DNA of 64,000 nt from Acrocarpospora pleiomorpha (GCF_009687885.1 NZ_BLAF01000047.1:34217-98216), one strand, 5' to 3'; shown: positions 1-8,532, counted from the stretch's first letter. Program-made: numbers and translations. The notes: a model not told the origin generated them from the sequence alone.

Positions 1-873
1 GAACCGGCTGCCGAAGCGGCCGGCCGCGCGTTCCAGGTGAGGGCCGTCGGCCCGGTTGAGGTAACGGTCGGGGTCGGCCGGTTCCGGGTCGGTCAGGTCG
101 CTGTTGCCGATCAGGAGGCGGCCGCCGGGCTCGGTGCGTACATATTGCAGGCTGACCAGGTCGGAGAAGACCGGCACCTCCCCGAGGGCCCGGCCGGGGT
201 CGGCGATCACGATGGGCTCGCGGATGGCGCGGACCGGCAGGTCCACCCCGGCGGGGGAGACCAGCGCGGTGGACCAGGCGCCGGCGGCGACGACCACGGT
301 GCCGGCGCCGACCCGGCGGCCGTCGGCCAGCCGCACCCCGATGACCCGGTCGCCGCCGGTGACCAGGGCGGCCACCGGGGTGTGCTGGAGGATGCGGGCG
401 CCGCCGCGCCTGGCCGCCTCGGCGAAGTGCTGGCAGGTCCGGTACGCGTCGCCGTGACCACCGCGCGGCTCGTACGCGAAGGCGGCGAAGTCCTTGGTCT
501 CCAGGCCCGGCCACATGGCGTGGACGTCGTCGTGGCCGATCAGCGACACCTCGACGCCGAGGACGGCCTGGGCGGCGACGTTGGCGCGCAGCGCGGCCTC
601 GTTCTCGGGGCCGACCCCGACCACGTAGCCGGTGCGCCGGAACCCGAGCCCGGGCGTGTCCTCGAAGAACCGCACGCCCTCCCAGGCCATCGCGGCCAGC
701 AGCGGCACCCCGTAGTGGCAGCGCACGATGCCGCTGGACTTGCCGGTGCCGCCGGACCCGATCGTGCGGCGTTCCAGCACGAGCACGTCGCGGACGCCGC
801 GCCGGGTCAGGGCGGCGGCGATGGACATGCCCTCCAGGCCGCCGCCGACGATGACCACCTCGTGCGCGCTCAC
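1..873 (-). CDS. FAD-dependent oxidoreductase, DAO family (C-terminus beyond left edge)
   Basis: Reading leftward from GTG at 873, 291 codons are open to the window edge. The N-terminus has a dinucleotide-binding fold (VVIVGGGLEGMSIA, GxGxxG type), then GGTGKSSGIVRCHYGVP, typical of sarcosine/glycine-oxidase-like DAO proteins, and later GAGTVVVAAGAWS. The start codon overlaps the glxD stop (GTGA), so it is the last visible gene of the glnT-glxBCD operon. Members oxidise secondary or tertiary amino acids (sarcosine, N-methylglutamate type substrates) with FAD. In this context I infer oxidation of an N-alkylated glutamate or glycine-like compound produced by the upstream enzymes. The exact substrate cannot be read from sequence, and the substrate-binding C-terminus is missing from the window. 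Confidence 0.85.
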   Translation of the reverse strand, partial: MSAHEVVIVGGGLEGMSIAAALTRRGVRDVLVLERRTIGSGGTGKSSGIVRCHYGVPLLAAMAWEGVRFFEDTPGLGFRRTGYVVGVGPENEAALRANVAAQAVLGVEVSLIGHDDVHAMWPGLETKDFAAFAYEPRGGHGDAYRTCQHFAEAARRGGARILQHTPVAALVTGGDRVIGVRLADGRRVGAGTVVVAAGAWSTALVSPAGVDLPVRAIREPIVIADPGRALGEVPVFSDLVSLQYVRTEPGGRLLIGNSDLTDPEPADPDRYLNRADGPHLERAAGRFGSRF

Positions 874-2135
874 CGGCCCGGGATCCATTCGGTTCCGGCC
901 AGCGGCACCCGGGCCATCGCCGCCGCCTCGACGGTGAGCGCGACCAGGTCCTCCGGTTCCAGGTGGTGCACGTCGGCCTTGCCGCAGGCGCGGGCGAGCA
1001 TGGTGGTCTCCATGGTGATCGCGCGCAGGTAGTTGGCCACCCGTTCGGCGCCGCGGACCGGATCGAGCCTGGCCTGCAGCTCGGGGGACTGGGTGGCGAT
1101 CCCGACCGGGCAGCCGCCGGTGTGGCAGGCGGTGCAGTTCCCGGCCGTGGTGCCGAGATCGGCGTAGGAGGCGGGGCCGAAGTCGTGCACGGTGTCGTTG
1201 CAGCCGAGGGCGACCAGGGCGGCCATGCCGATGGAGACCGCGTCCGCGCCGAGGGCGAGCGCCTTGGCCACGTCCGCGCCGCTCCGGATGCCGCCGGAGA
1301 CGATCAGCGCGACGTCGGGGAAGTCGGCCAGCGCGTCGGCGGCCAGCCGGACCGCGGCGAGGGTGGGGATGCCGGTGTGCTCGATGAAGACGTCCTGGGT
1401 GGCGCCGGTGCCGCCCTGCATGCCGTCCACCACGACCACGTCCGCGCCCGCCGTGGCGGCCAGACGGACGTCGTGGTAGACGCGGGTGGCGCCGATCTTG
1501 ACGAAGACCGGGACCCGCCAGTCCGTCGCCTCGCGCAGCTCCTCGATCTTGATGCGCAGGTCGTCCGGGCCGGTCCAGTCGGGGTGGCGGCAGGCTGAGC
1601 GCTGGTCGATACCCTCCGGCAGGGTGCGCATCGCGGCCACCCGGGGGCCCAGCTTCTGGCCCATCAGCATGCCGCCGCCGCCCGGTTTGGCGCCTTGGCC
1701 GAGCACCACCTCGATCGCGTCCGCCGCCCGCAGGTCGTCGGGGTTGAACCCGTAGCGGGACGGCAGGCACTGGTAGACCAGCGTCTTGGAGCTCATCCGC
1801 TCCTCCGGCGTCATGCCGCCGTCGCCGGTCGTGGTCGCGGTGCCGACCTCGCTCGCGCCCCGGCCGAGCGCCTCCTTGGCCGGGGCGGACAGCGCGCCGA
1901 ACGACATTCCGGCGATGGTGATCGGGATCTCCAGCACGACCGGATCGCGCGCGTTCGCGGCCCCCAGGACCGTCCGCGTCGCGCAGTGCTCCCGGTAGCC
2001 CTCCAGGGGGTAGCGGGACGCGCTCGCGGTGAGGAACGTCAGGTCGTCGAAGGTGGGTACGGCCCTGCGCGCACCCCCACCGCGGATCGGGTACCGGCCG
2101 AGCCTGGCTCGCTCCCTGATCTCGTCGAAGCTCAT
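870..2135 (-). CDS. glxD: GlxD/MgsC: glutamate synthase large-subunit-like FMN domain protein
   Basis: This 421-residue protein matches the FMN-binding synthase domain of glutamate synthase without its amidotransferase and GXGXG domains, which are separate genes here (glxB, glxC). Visible features are QGAKPGGGGMLMGQKL (residues about 147-162), KIGATRVY, VDGMQGGTGA, VSGGIRSGADVAKALALGADAV (FMN phosphate-binding region) and a 3Fe-4S type cysteine set, C334, C337 and C342, in CTACHTGGCPVGIATQ. In methylotrophs the three-subunit homologue is N-methylglutamate synthase (MgsABC). It starts with ATG inside the glxC stop (ATGA overlap), so translation is probably coupled. Function is inferred from family and synteny; the amine used is unknown. 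Confidence 0.9.
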   Translation of the reverse strand: MSFDEIRERARLGRYPIRGGGARRAVPTFDDLTFLTASASRYPLEGYREHCATRTVLGAANARDPVVLEIPITIAGMSFGALSAPAKEALGRGASEVGTATTTGDGGMTPEERMSSKTLVYQCLPSRYGFNPDDLRAADAIEVVLGQGAKPGGGGMLMGQKLGPRVAAMRTLPEGIDQRSACRHPDWTGPDDLRIKIEELREATDWRVPVFVKIGATRVYHDVRLAATAGADVVVVDGMQGGTGATQDVFIEHTGIPTLAAVRLAADALADFPDVALIVSGGIRSGADVAKALALGADAVSIGMAALVALGCNDTVHDFGPASYADLGTTAGNCTACHTGGCPVGIATQSPELQARLDPVRGAERVANYLRAITMETTMLARACGKADVHHLEPEDLVALTVEAAAMARVPLAGTEWIPGR

Positions 2136-2791
2136 GGGGTTCCCCAGTGGTAGAGCTGTCTGGCGGAGGCCACCCGGGTGACGTTCTCCGGGTCGATGTG
2201 GTCGAATCCATGCTGTTTGGCCAGGCGGGCGACCAGGTCGACATCGGATTCGGCGAGTTCCTCGATCCGGGCGTCGGCGCCGAGGTCCTTGATCCTCCCG
2301 GCCACGTAGATGACCGCTTCGTAGAGCGAGTCGCCCAGGCCGCGCCCGGCGTCGCCGCCGATCAGGATGGTTCCGGCCTGGGCCATGAAGCCGCAGTGGT
2401 CGCCGACGTTGCCGGCGACCAGCACGGTCGCGCCCTTCAGGGAGATGCCCGCGCGGAGCGAGGCGTCGCCGCGCACGACGATCGTGCCGCCGTGCGCGCT
2501 GGCGGCCAGGCTCTGCGAGGCGTCACCGTCCACCCGGACCAGGCCGGACATCAGGTTCTCCCCGGCGCCCCACCCGGCCGTGCCGCGCACCAGCACGGTG
2601 GCGTTCTTGCTGAGACCGCCCGCGTAGTAGCCCGCCACACCGTCGATCTCGACGGTGATCTCCTCGGCCAGGCCGACCGCCAGGTTGTGCCGTCCGGCCG
2701 GGTTGGTGAGGCGGGCCGTGGAACCCGGGGGGAGGGCGCGGAGGGTGGCGTTCGCGGTCCGGACGGTCGTCGTGCTCAGGTCGATGTCCAC
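2132..2791 (-). CDS. glxC: GlxC/MgsB: GXGXG (GltB C-terminal-like) domain protein
   Basis: The 219-residue protein is built of the right-handed beta-helix GXGXG repeats found at the C-terminus of glutamate synthase: GVAGYYAGGLSKNATVLVRG, GWGAGENLMSG, GDHCGFMAQAGTILIGGDAGRGLGDSLYEAVIYVAG. It would be the structural subunit that pairs with GlxD and GlxB. It overlaps glxB by 16 bp and glxD by 4 bp, which is typical of fixed-stoichiometry complexes. No catalytic residues are expected in this fold. Confidence 0.9.
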   Translation of the reverse strand: MDIDLSTTTVRTANATLRALPPGSTARLTNPAGRHNLAVGLAEEITVEIDGVAGYYAGGLSKNATVLVRGTAGWGAGENLMSGLVRVDGDASQSLAASAHGGTIVVRGDASLRAGISLKGATVLVAGNVGDHCGFMAQAGTILIGGDAGRGLGDSLYEAVIYVAGRIKDLGADARIEELAESDVDLVARLAKQHGFDHIDPENVTRVASARQLYHWGTP

Positions 2792-3453
2792 AGATAGACC
2801 TCCTCCGGCTCGGGTTCGTACACGCGGGCGGCCTCGATGCCGGGGAGCACGGCGAGCGCCCGGTACTCCGAGGCCATGGCCACCCAGCCGGGGGTCTCGG
2901 CGATGATCGCGGGCTTGCAGGCGATGACGTCCCGGACCACGGCGAAGGCGTCCGGTGTCTGCACGGCCAGGGTGTAGAAGCCGTCGAAGCGCTCGCAGAG
3001 CAGCCGCAGCGCCTTCTCCAGGTCGTCGCCGCTGTCCATCCGGTACGCGAGGAATCTGGCCGCCACCTCGGAATCGTTGTCGCTGTCGAAGGCGACGCCC
3101 CGGGCGAGAAGCTCGCGGCGGATCGTGGCGTGGTTGGCGAAGGAGCCGTTGTGGACCAGGCTGAGGCCGTCGCCGACCACGAACGGGTGGCAGTGCGCGG
3201 CGGTGATCGCCGACTCGGTGGCCATCCGGGTGTGCGCCACCGCCTGCGTGCCGGATATTTCATTCAATCGCCACTCGGCAGCCAGTACCGCCGGATGCCC
3301 AACCCCCTTAAGCACCGTTATTTCCGGATAAATCGTGATCCCGGCGGAGTCGGGGCCGCGTTCGGCGACCTGGGCCATCATGGCGGCCATCAGGGCGCCG
3401 AGCCGGGGCCGCAGGCCGGGGTCCCGGAGCTGGAGGGCGGTGATGCCGCACAT
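2776..3453 (-). CDS. glxB: GlxB/MgsA: class II glutamine amidotransferase subunit
   Basis: The start chosen is the ATG at 3453 because it puts Cys at position 2 (MCGITALQLRD), the processed nucleophile of Ntn-type class II amidotransferases; a longer upstream reading frame would bury it. The ATG shares one base with the glnT stop (TGATG). The product has about 225 residues with RGPDSAGI, VAHTRMATES, CHPFVVGDGLSLVHNGSFAN and NDSEVAARFL, the glutamine-binding and oxyanion motifs of the PurF/GltB family. It hydrolyses glutamine or handles a gamma-glutamyl amide and passes the amine to GlxD. A gamma-glutamyl-alkylamide made by the neighbouring ligase is a plausible substrate (inference). Confidence 0.9.
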   Translation of the reverse strand: MCGITALQLRDPGLRPRLGALMAAMMAQVAERGPDSAGITIYPEITVLKGVGHPAVLAAEWRLNEISGTQAVAHTRMATESAITAAHCHPFVVGDGLSLVHNGSFANHATIRRELLARGVAFDSDNDSEVAARFLAYRMDSGDDLEKALRLLCERFDGFYTLAVQTPDAFAVVRDVIACKPAIIAETPGWVAMASEYRALAVLPGIEAARVYEPEPEEVYLWTST

Positions 3454-4754
3454 CAGAAGGCCGTCAGGTAGGTGTCGAGCTCCCACGGGGTCACCGTGTT
3501 GTGCCAGGAGAAGAACTCCTCCCGCTTGCGCCCCGCGTAGTACGCCGCCACCTCCGCGCCGAGCACCTCGCGCACCACCGCGTCCCGCTCCAGCGCCTCC
3601 ACCGCGTGCAGCAACGTCACCGGCAGCTCGGCCGCCGAGTCCGCGAACCGCCCGGGCCCGCTGGGATCCCCCGGATCCAGATCCCGCTCGATCCCGTCAA
3701 GCCCGGCCGCCAGCACCGCCGCGATCGCCAGGTACGGATTGGCGGACCCGTCACCCCCGCGCAGCTCCACCCGGTCACCCTCCGGCACCCGGAGCAGGTG
3801 GGTCCGGTCGTTGCCGCCGTAACTGGCCCGCTTGGGCGACCAGGTGGCCCCCGAACTGGTCGTCGCCGCGCCGCGCCGCTTGTAGGAGTTGACCGTCGGC
3901 GCGATCACCCCGTGCAGCCCGGCCGCGTGGTCGAGCACTCCGGCCACGAAGGCGTACGCCAGCTTGGAGAGCCCGAGCCCGCGCGGATCGTCCTCGCCGG
4001 GGAAGAGCGGGGTCTCGCCGTCCCAGAGGGAGACGTGCAGGTGCAGGCCGCTGCCGGTGCGGTCGGTGAACGGTTTGGGCATGAAGGTGGCGATCATGTC
4101 CCGGCGTTCGGCCAGCATGTGCAGCACATACCTGAGGGTGATCACGCGGTCCGCGGTGGTGAGCGCGTCGGCGAACCGGAAGTTCTGCTCGAACTGCCCG
4201 TTGGCGTCCTCATGGTCGTTGGCGTAGTTACCCCAGCCGAGGGAGTTCATCGCCGTGGAGACGGTGGTCAGATGCTCGTACATGCGGGTCACCCCGCGAG
4301 CGTCGTAACACGGCTGCGCGGCCTCATCCCGCCCATCCGCCACCACCACATTCCCCGAAATATCCCGCTTGAGCAGGAAATATTCGACTTCAGCGCCGAC
4401 AAACGGGGTGTACGGCATCCGCGCCAGCAACCGCCGCAGGATCACCCGCGGCGCGTACGGCCAGGGCTCCCCGTTCACATGCGGATCGCAGTGCACCAGC
4501 GCCAGCCCCTCCCGCAGGAACGGCAACGGCGTATACGACCCCACATCCGGAATCGCCATGATGTCCGGATCGTACGGCTGCTGCCCCAGCGCGCCCGCCG
4601 CGTACCCCGCGAAGCCGACCCCGTCTGCCTCCAGGTCGTCCACCGCCTCCACCGGCACCAGCTTGGCGCACGGTTTCCCGGCCAGATCGACGAACGTGGC
4701 CAGGATGAACCGCACACCATCGGCTCTGGTCAGCTCTGCGAGCGAGGTCGCCAT
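3453..4754 (-). CDS. glnT: Type III glutamine synthetase / gamma-glutamylmethylamide synthetase-like ligase
   Basis: A 433-residue member of the glutamine synthetase superfamily. It shows the catalytic-domain signatures FVGAEVEYFLL (metal ligand Glu), NDHEDANGQFEQNFRF, FMPKPFTDRTGSGLHLHVSLW (ATP-site KPF and HLHVS) and NPYLAIAAVLAAGLDG. The short N-terminal beta-grasp domain and the absence of the C-terminal adenylylation tyrosine loop set it apart from housekeeping GlnA. In methylamine users this family (GmaS) joins glutamate and methylamine. Linkage to glxB-glxC-glxD and a DAO oxidase repeats the N-methylglutamate gene order. It is the first gene of the minus-strand operon, divergent from the tetR-ferredoxin-P450 operon. 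Confidence 0.88.
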   Translation of the reverse strand: MATSLAELTRADGVRFILATFVDLAGKPCAKLVPVEAVDDLEADGVGFAGYAAGALGQQPYDPDIMAIPDVGSYTPLPFLREGLALVHCDPHVNGEPWPYAPRVILRRLLARMPYTPFVGAEVEYFLLKRDISGNVVVADGRDEAAQPCYDARGVTRMYEHLTTVSTAMNSLGWGNYANDHEDANGQFEQNFRFADALTTADRVITLRYVLHMLAERRDMIATFMPKPFTDRTGSGLHLHVSLWDGETPLFPGEDDPRGLGLSKLAYAFVAGVLDHAAGLHGVIAPTVNSYKRRGAATTSSGATWSPKRASYGGNDRTHLLRVPEGDRVELRGGDGSANPYLAIAAVLAAGLDGIERDLDPGDPSGPGRFADSAAELPVTLLHAVEALERDAVVREVLGAEVAAYYAGRKREEFFSWHNTVTPWELDTYLTAF

Positions 4755-4856
4755 CGGAGGCTCCGTCCACTGTCGGTCACCAGCGTTGAACCGAAGTGAA
4801 CAACCGCGCTGTTGCCGCCGAATAGCCGCCCGGTTTCGACCCTGTTTCCCCGGTCA

Positions 4857-4892
4857 TTGACATATCAAATGAACGCTTTTTTAATTTGTCCA
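4857..4892 (+). promoter_or_regulatory. Sigma-70-like promoter for leaderless tetR
   Basis: TTGACA (4857-4862) is followed after 17 bp by TTTAAT (4880-4885), close to consensus and unusual in this GC-rich DNA. The predicted transcription start falls at about 4892, which is the ATG of the tetR gene. No Shine-Dalgarno lies in front of that ATG, so a leaderless mRNA is likely. The arms CAAAT (4866-4870) and ATTTG (4884-4888) form a weak dyad over the spacer and -10 and could be the autoregulatory operator. Confidence 0.6.
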
Positions 4893-5500
4893 TGGGCCGG
4901 ATCGCGGGCGTCACCGCCGCCGAGACGCGCGAGCGGCTGCTGCGCGCGGCGGCCGAGGTGTTCGCCGAGCGCGGCTACGACGGCACCCGGGTCGCCGACA
5001 TCGCCGCGGCCGCGGGGGTCAGCAACGGCGCGCTGTACGCGCACTACGGGTCGAAGGCCGAGCTGCTGGTGGCCGCGCTGCGCGTGCACGGGCGGCGGCT
5101 GCTGGCCGGCCTGTTCGCCGACGACCCGGATCGCTCGATCACGGATCTGCTCCTCGCCATCGGCCGCTGGCTGCCCCGCCGCCGCGACCCCAGCCGCTTC
5201 CTCATCGTGGAGGCGCTGGTCGCGGCCCGCCGGGACACGGACGTCGCCGGGCCGACCCGCGCCTACGTCGGCGAGCGCGCCGACTGGCTCGCCGAGCTCG
5301 TCCGCCTCGGCCAGGCCGAGGGCGAGCTCGACCCCGCCCTGTCGCCGGACGCGCTCGCGCACTTCTGCCTGCTGCTCGCGATGGGCAGCGCGCTGATCAC
5401 GCCCGATTTGCACGCGGTGGACGACGCGGAGTGGACCGCCCTGCTCACCCGGCTGGCCACCGCGCTCGCCCCCGCCGCACCGAAGGGAACACCGCGGTGA
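4892..5500 (+). CDS. TetR-family transcriptional regulator
   Basis: A 202-residue protein with an N-terminal TetR helix-turn-helix (RLLRAAAEVFAERGYDGTRVADIAAAAGVSNGALYAHYGSKAELL, residues about 14-58) and a divergent ligand-binding domain. ATG 4892 is preferred over the TTG six bases upstream because it sits at the predicted transcription start. The stop overlaps the ferredoxin start (GTGA), so the regulator is co-transcribed with the ferredoxin and P450 and probably regulates them and perhaps the divergent glnT operon. The ligand is unknown. Confidence 0.88.
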   Translation: MGRIAGVTAAETRERLLRAAAEVFAERGYDGTRVADIAAAAGVSNGALYAHYGSKAELLVAALRVHGRRLLAGLFADDPDRSITDLLLAIGRWLPRRRDPSRFLIVEALVAARRDTDVAGPTRAYVGERADWLAELVRLGQAEGELDPALSPDALAHFCLLLAMGSALITPDLHAVDDAEWTALLTRLATALAPAAPKGTPR

Positions 5501-5697
5501 AAGTGAAGATCGACTCCGAGCGTTGCCAGGGGCACGGCCGCTGCTACGACCTCGCCCCTGACCTGTTCGGCGCGGACGACGAAGGATACGGGCTGGTCAC
5601 CGGCGACGGCACGGTGCCGGAGGACCACGAGCGCGTCACCGAGCTGGCGGCGTCGAACTGTCCGGAACGAGCGATCGAGATCCTGCGGGAGGCCTGA
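5497..5697 (+). CDS. 3Fe-4S ferredoxin partner of the P450
   Basis: A 66-residue acidic protein beginning VKVKIDSERCQGHGRCYDLAP. The cluster-binding pattern is C9-x5-C15 and C56-Pro (NCPERAI), with His12 where 4Fe-4S ferredoxins would have a cysteine; this CxxHxxC arrangement is usual in the 3Fe-4S ferredoxins that feed actinomycete P450s. The GTG start overlaps the tetR stop and the P450 ATG follows the stop after 1 bp, so electron donor and oxygenase are made together. No ferredoxin reductase is encoded nearby. Confidence 0.9.
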   Translation: MKVKIDSERCQGHGRCYDLAPDLFGADDEGYGLVTGDGTVPEDHERVTELAASNCPERAIEILREA

Positions 5698-5698
5698 C

Positions 5699-6970
5699 AT
5701 GACCGTCGACGACCGATTCAGCCGGGACTTCCAGGAGATGCGGGCGGACCGGCCCGTCGGCGCCCGCAACGAGATCGTCACCGGCCCGGTCTCGGACTGG
5801 GCGACCGACTTCTCCCACACGGAGGCCGAGTGGGCGGCCGACCCGTACGCCATCCAGGACGAGCTGCGGGAGCGCTGCCCGATCGCGCGCACCGAGCGCT
5901 TCGGCGGCGGGTGGCTGCCGACCCGCTACGAGGACGTCGCGTCCATCGCGTACGACACCGAGCGGTTCTCGTCCCGGGCGATCATCATGGGCAACTTCCG
6001 GCCGCCCCCCGAGCTGGCCCCGATCGGCGGCTCGCCGCCGATCTCCTCTGACCCGCCGTTCCATCACCACGCGCGCAAGCTCCTGCTCCCGGCGTTCACC
6101 AAGAACGCGGTGGCCAGGCGGGAGGCCGCGACCAGGGCGTTCTGCCACTCCCTCATCGACGCGCTGGAGGGGGCGGACGTCGTCGACGCCGCCCACGACT
6201 ACGCGCAGCACATCCCGATGCGGGTCATCGCCGACATGCTCGGCTTCCCGCCCGAGGACGGGCCGCGCTTCCGCGCCTTCATCGAGGGCGTGCTCGAAGG
6301 CGTCAACCTCCCGCCGGACGAACGCCTCGCCCGGATGGACAACCTGTTCGACTACCTGCTCGCGCAGATCCACGACCACGTCGAGAATCCGCGCGACGAC
6401 CTCACCACCTACCTGATCAACGTCGAGTTCGGCGGGCAGAAGCTCCAGTCGTCCCACGTGGCGGGCACGATGGCGCTGCTGCTCATCGCCGGCATCGACA
6501 CCACCTGGAGCGCGATCGGCGCGTCGCTGTGGCACCTGGCGAAGACTCCGGCCGACCGCGAGCGCCTGGTCGCCGACCCCGGCCTGCTGCCGACCGCGAT
6601 GGAGGAACTCCTCCGGGCGTACGCACCCGTGACGATGGCCAGGCTGGTCAAGGAGGACATGAGCTGGAACGGCGTGGACATGAAGGCCGACGACTGGATC
6701 CTGCTGTCGTTCCCGGCGGCCAACCGCGACCCGGCGCAGTTCGACCGGGCGGGCGAGGTCGTCATCGACCGCGAGGTCAACCGGCACGCCGCGTTCGGGC
6801 TGGGCATCCACCGCTGCGTGGGCTCGCATCTGGCGCGGATGGAGCTGCGGGTCGCCTTGGAGGTCTGGCTGGAGCGGGTCCCGGACTTCAGCCTCGCCGA
6901 CCCGGCCGCGGTGACCTGGGCCTCCGGTCAGGTCCGCGGCCCGCGCACGCTTCCGCTCCGGATCGGCTGA
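5699..6970 (+). CDS. Cytochrome P450 monooxygenase
   Basis: A soluble 423-residue bacterial P450. The I-helix oxygen-activation motif is A264-G265-I-D-T-T, the K-helix ExxR is E303-E-L-L-R306 region (EELLR), and the heme loop is FGLGIHRCVGSHLAR with Cys373 as the thiolate ligand. It takes electrons from the ferredoxin encoded immediately upstream. The FRPPPELAPIGGSPPISSDPPFHHHARKLL region resembles P450s that hydroxylate small or terpenoid-like substrates, but I cannot name the substrate. The aldehyde dehydrogenase that converges on it (6977-8353) could oxidise an alcohol/aldehyde derived from P450 attack, though it has separate control. Confidence 0.95.
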   Translation: MTVDDRFSRDFQEMRADRPVGARNEIVTGPVSDWATDFSHTEAEWAADPYAIQDELRERCPIARTERFGGGWLPTRYEDVASIAYDTERFSSRAIIMGNFRPPPELAPIGGSPPISSDPPFHHHARKLLLPAFTKNAVARREAATRAFCHSLIDALEGADVVDAAHDYAQHIPMRVIADMLGFPPEDGPRFRAFIEGVLEGVNLPPDERLARMDNLFDYLLAQIHDHVENPRDDLTTYLINVEFGGQKLQSSHVAGTMALLLIAGIDTTWSAIGASLWHLAKTPADRERLVADPGLLPTAMEELLRAYAPVTMARLVKEDMSWNGVDMKADDWILLSFPAANRDPAQFDRAGEVVIDREVNRHAAFGLGIHRCVGSHLARMELRVALEVWLERVPDFSLADPAAVTWASGQVRGPRTLPLRIG

Positions 6971-6976
6971 CTCAGG

Positions 6977-8353
6977 TCAGCGCTGGATGGACTTGGTCTC
7001 GAGGAACTCCTCGAGGCCGTAGCGGCCGAACTCCCGGCCGTTGCCGGACTGCTTGTAGCCGCCGAACGGGGCGAGCGGGTTCCATGGGGCGCCGTTGATG
7101 TCGACCTGGCCCGTGCGCAGCCGCCGGGCGATCGCGAGCGCGCGTTCCTCGCCGCCGAACACGGCGCCGGTGAGGCCGTACGTCGTGTTGTTGGCGATCT
7201 CGACGGCCTGGTCGTCGCCGTCGTACGGGATGATCGTCAGGACGGGGCCGAAGATCTCCTCCTGGGCGATCACGGCGTCCGGGGCGACGTTGGCGAAGAT
7301 CGTGGGCCGGGCGTACGCGCCCGTGGGCAGCCCGTCGGGCCTGCCGGGCCCGCCGAACGCGAGGGTGGCGCCGTCGGCGATGCCCCGCTCGATGTAGCCG
7401 TCGACCCGGCGGCGCTGCGCCTCCGAGGCCATGGGCCCGATGCGGGTGGCCTCGTCGGCCGGGTCGCCGACGGTGTACCCGGCTGCGGCCGCCACGGCCA
7501 GTTCGACGATCTCGTCGTGCCGCGACGCGGGCACGAGCATCCGCGGCCAGGCGCCGCACACCTGGCCGCCGTTGGTGAATGCCATGGCCACCCCGAGCGG
7601 TACGGCCTGGGCGAGGTCGGCGTCGTCGAGGATCACATTGGCGGATTTGCCGCCCAGCTCCAGCGCGACCCGCTTGACGGTCTCCGCCGCGACGGCCGAG
7701 ATCCTCTTGCCCACCCTGGTGGAGCCGGTGAAGGACACCATGTCGATACCGGGGTGTGCCGCGATCGCCTCGCCGACGACCGGTCCCGTCCCGTGGACGA
7801 CGTTGAAGACGCCCGCGGGCAGTCCCGCCTCGGCGGCGACCTCGGCCAGGATCCCCGCCGTCAAGGGCGCGATCTCCGACGGCTTGAGGACCATGGTGTT
7901 GCCCGCCAGCAGAGCGGGCGCCAGCTTTGAGACGATCTGCTGCAGGGGGAAGTTCCACGGCGTGATGGCGCCGACGACGCCGATCGGCTCGCGTACGACC
8001 AGGGAGTTGCCGATCTGCTCGGTCCAGGGGAAATCGGCGGCGAGCGCCGCGATGGAGGCGGCCACCTCGACCGGAAAGACGGCCTGCGCGTGGCGGGAGA
8101 GGGTGATCGGCGCGCCCATCTCGGCGGTGATCGTGGTGGCGATCTCCTCGGCCCGGTTCTGCAGGCCCTCGGAGATCCGGCGGACGACCGCGGCGCGTTC
8201 CTCGACGCCGGTCGCGGCCCAGTGGGGGAGGGCGGCCGTCGCGGCGGCGACGGCCCGGTCGACGTCGGCGGCGGTGCCCGACGGCACCCGGGCGACGATC
8301 TCGCCGGTCGCCGGGTTCACCACGTCGATCGTGTTCAGCGTTGATGTGCTCAT
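6977..8353 (-). CDS. NAD(P)-dependent aldehyde dehydrogenase
   Basis: A 458-residue ALDH-superfamily enzyme starting at ATG 8353 (MSTSTLNTIDVVNPATGE). It has the coenzyme-site sequence GAITPWNFPLQQI and KPSEIAP, FTGSTRVGKRI, the general-base Glu in ALELGGKSANVI, the catalytic Cys in FTNGGQVCGAW and EEIFGPVLTIIPYD. It oxidises an aldehyde to the acid in the cytoplasm. Its 3' end is 6 bp from the converging P450 gene, and its 5' end faces the XRE-type regulator across a 179-bp region with strong inverted repeats, so that regulator is the likely controller. Confidence 0.93.
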   Translation of the reverse strand: MSTSTLNTIDVVNPATGEIVARVPSGTAADVDRAVAAATAALPHWAATGVEERAAVVRRISEGLQNRAEEIATTITAEMGAPITLSRHAQAVFPVEVAASIAALAADFPWTEQIGNSLVVREPIGVVGAITPWNFPLQQIVSKLAPALLAGNTMVLKPSEIAPLTAGILAEVAAEAGLPAGVFNVVHGTGPVVGEAIAAHPGIDMVSFTGSTRVGKRISAVAAETVKRVALELGGKSANVILDDADLAQAVPLGVAMAFTNGGQVCGAWPRMLVPASRHDEIVELAVAAAAGYTVGDPADEATRIGPMASEAQRRRVDGYIERGIADGATLAFGGPGRPDGLPTGAYARPTIFANVAPDAVIAQEEIFGPVLTIIPYDGDDQAVEIANNTTYGLTGAVFGGEERALAIARRLRTGQVDINGAPWNPLAPFGGYKQSGNGREFGRYGLEEFLETKSIQR

Positions 8354-8378
8354 GGGACCGATCGTGGCAATGCCCGTA

Positions 8379-8460
8379 CGGCCGGATCCATGTACTCCTG
8401 ATCCGTGGATCGACCCGCTGTGACCTGGATCACGGCATCGGCAGTGCATGGATCCGGCCG
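8379..8460 (+). promoter_or_regulatory. Divergent control region with 14-bp inverted repeats
   Basis: CGGCCGGATCCATG (8379-8392) and CATGGATCCGGCCG (8447-8460) are perfect inverted copies separated by 54 bp. Inside lies a smaller dyad GTGA-N6-TCAC (8420-8433) plus further GATCC/GGATC motifs around 8399-8411. The region separates the aldehyde dehydrogenase (start 8353) from the XRE-type regulator (start 8533). The outer arms may be paired operators (loop formation) and the inner dyad a single operator; this is inference from symmetry only. Confidence 0.6.
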
Positions 8461-8532
8461 GGCCGTCGGCGTGACACTGGACCTGGCCAGGGGATTTATT
8501 GTGAAGGCGGCCGCACGAGAGGAGAACGGAAA

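Noticed and set aside
37..1032. A 331-codon plus-strand frame at the left end.
   Set aside because: The minus strand encodes a DAO-type flavoprotein with GxGxxG and continuous family similarity across the same bases.
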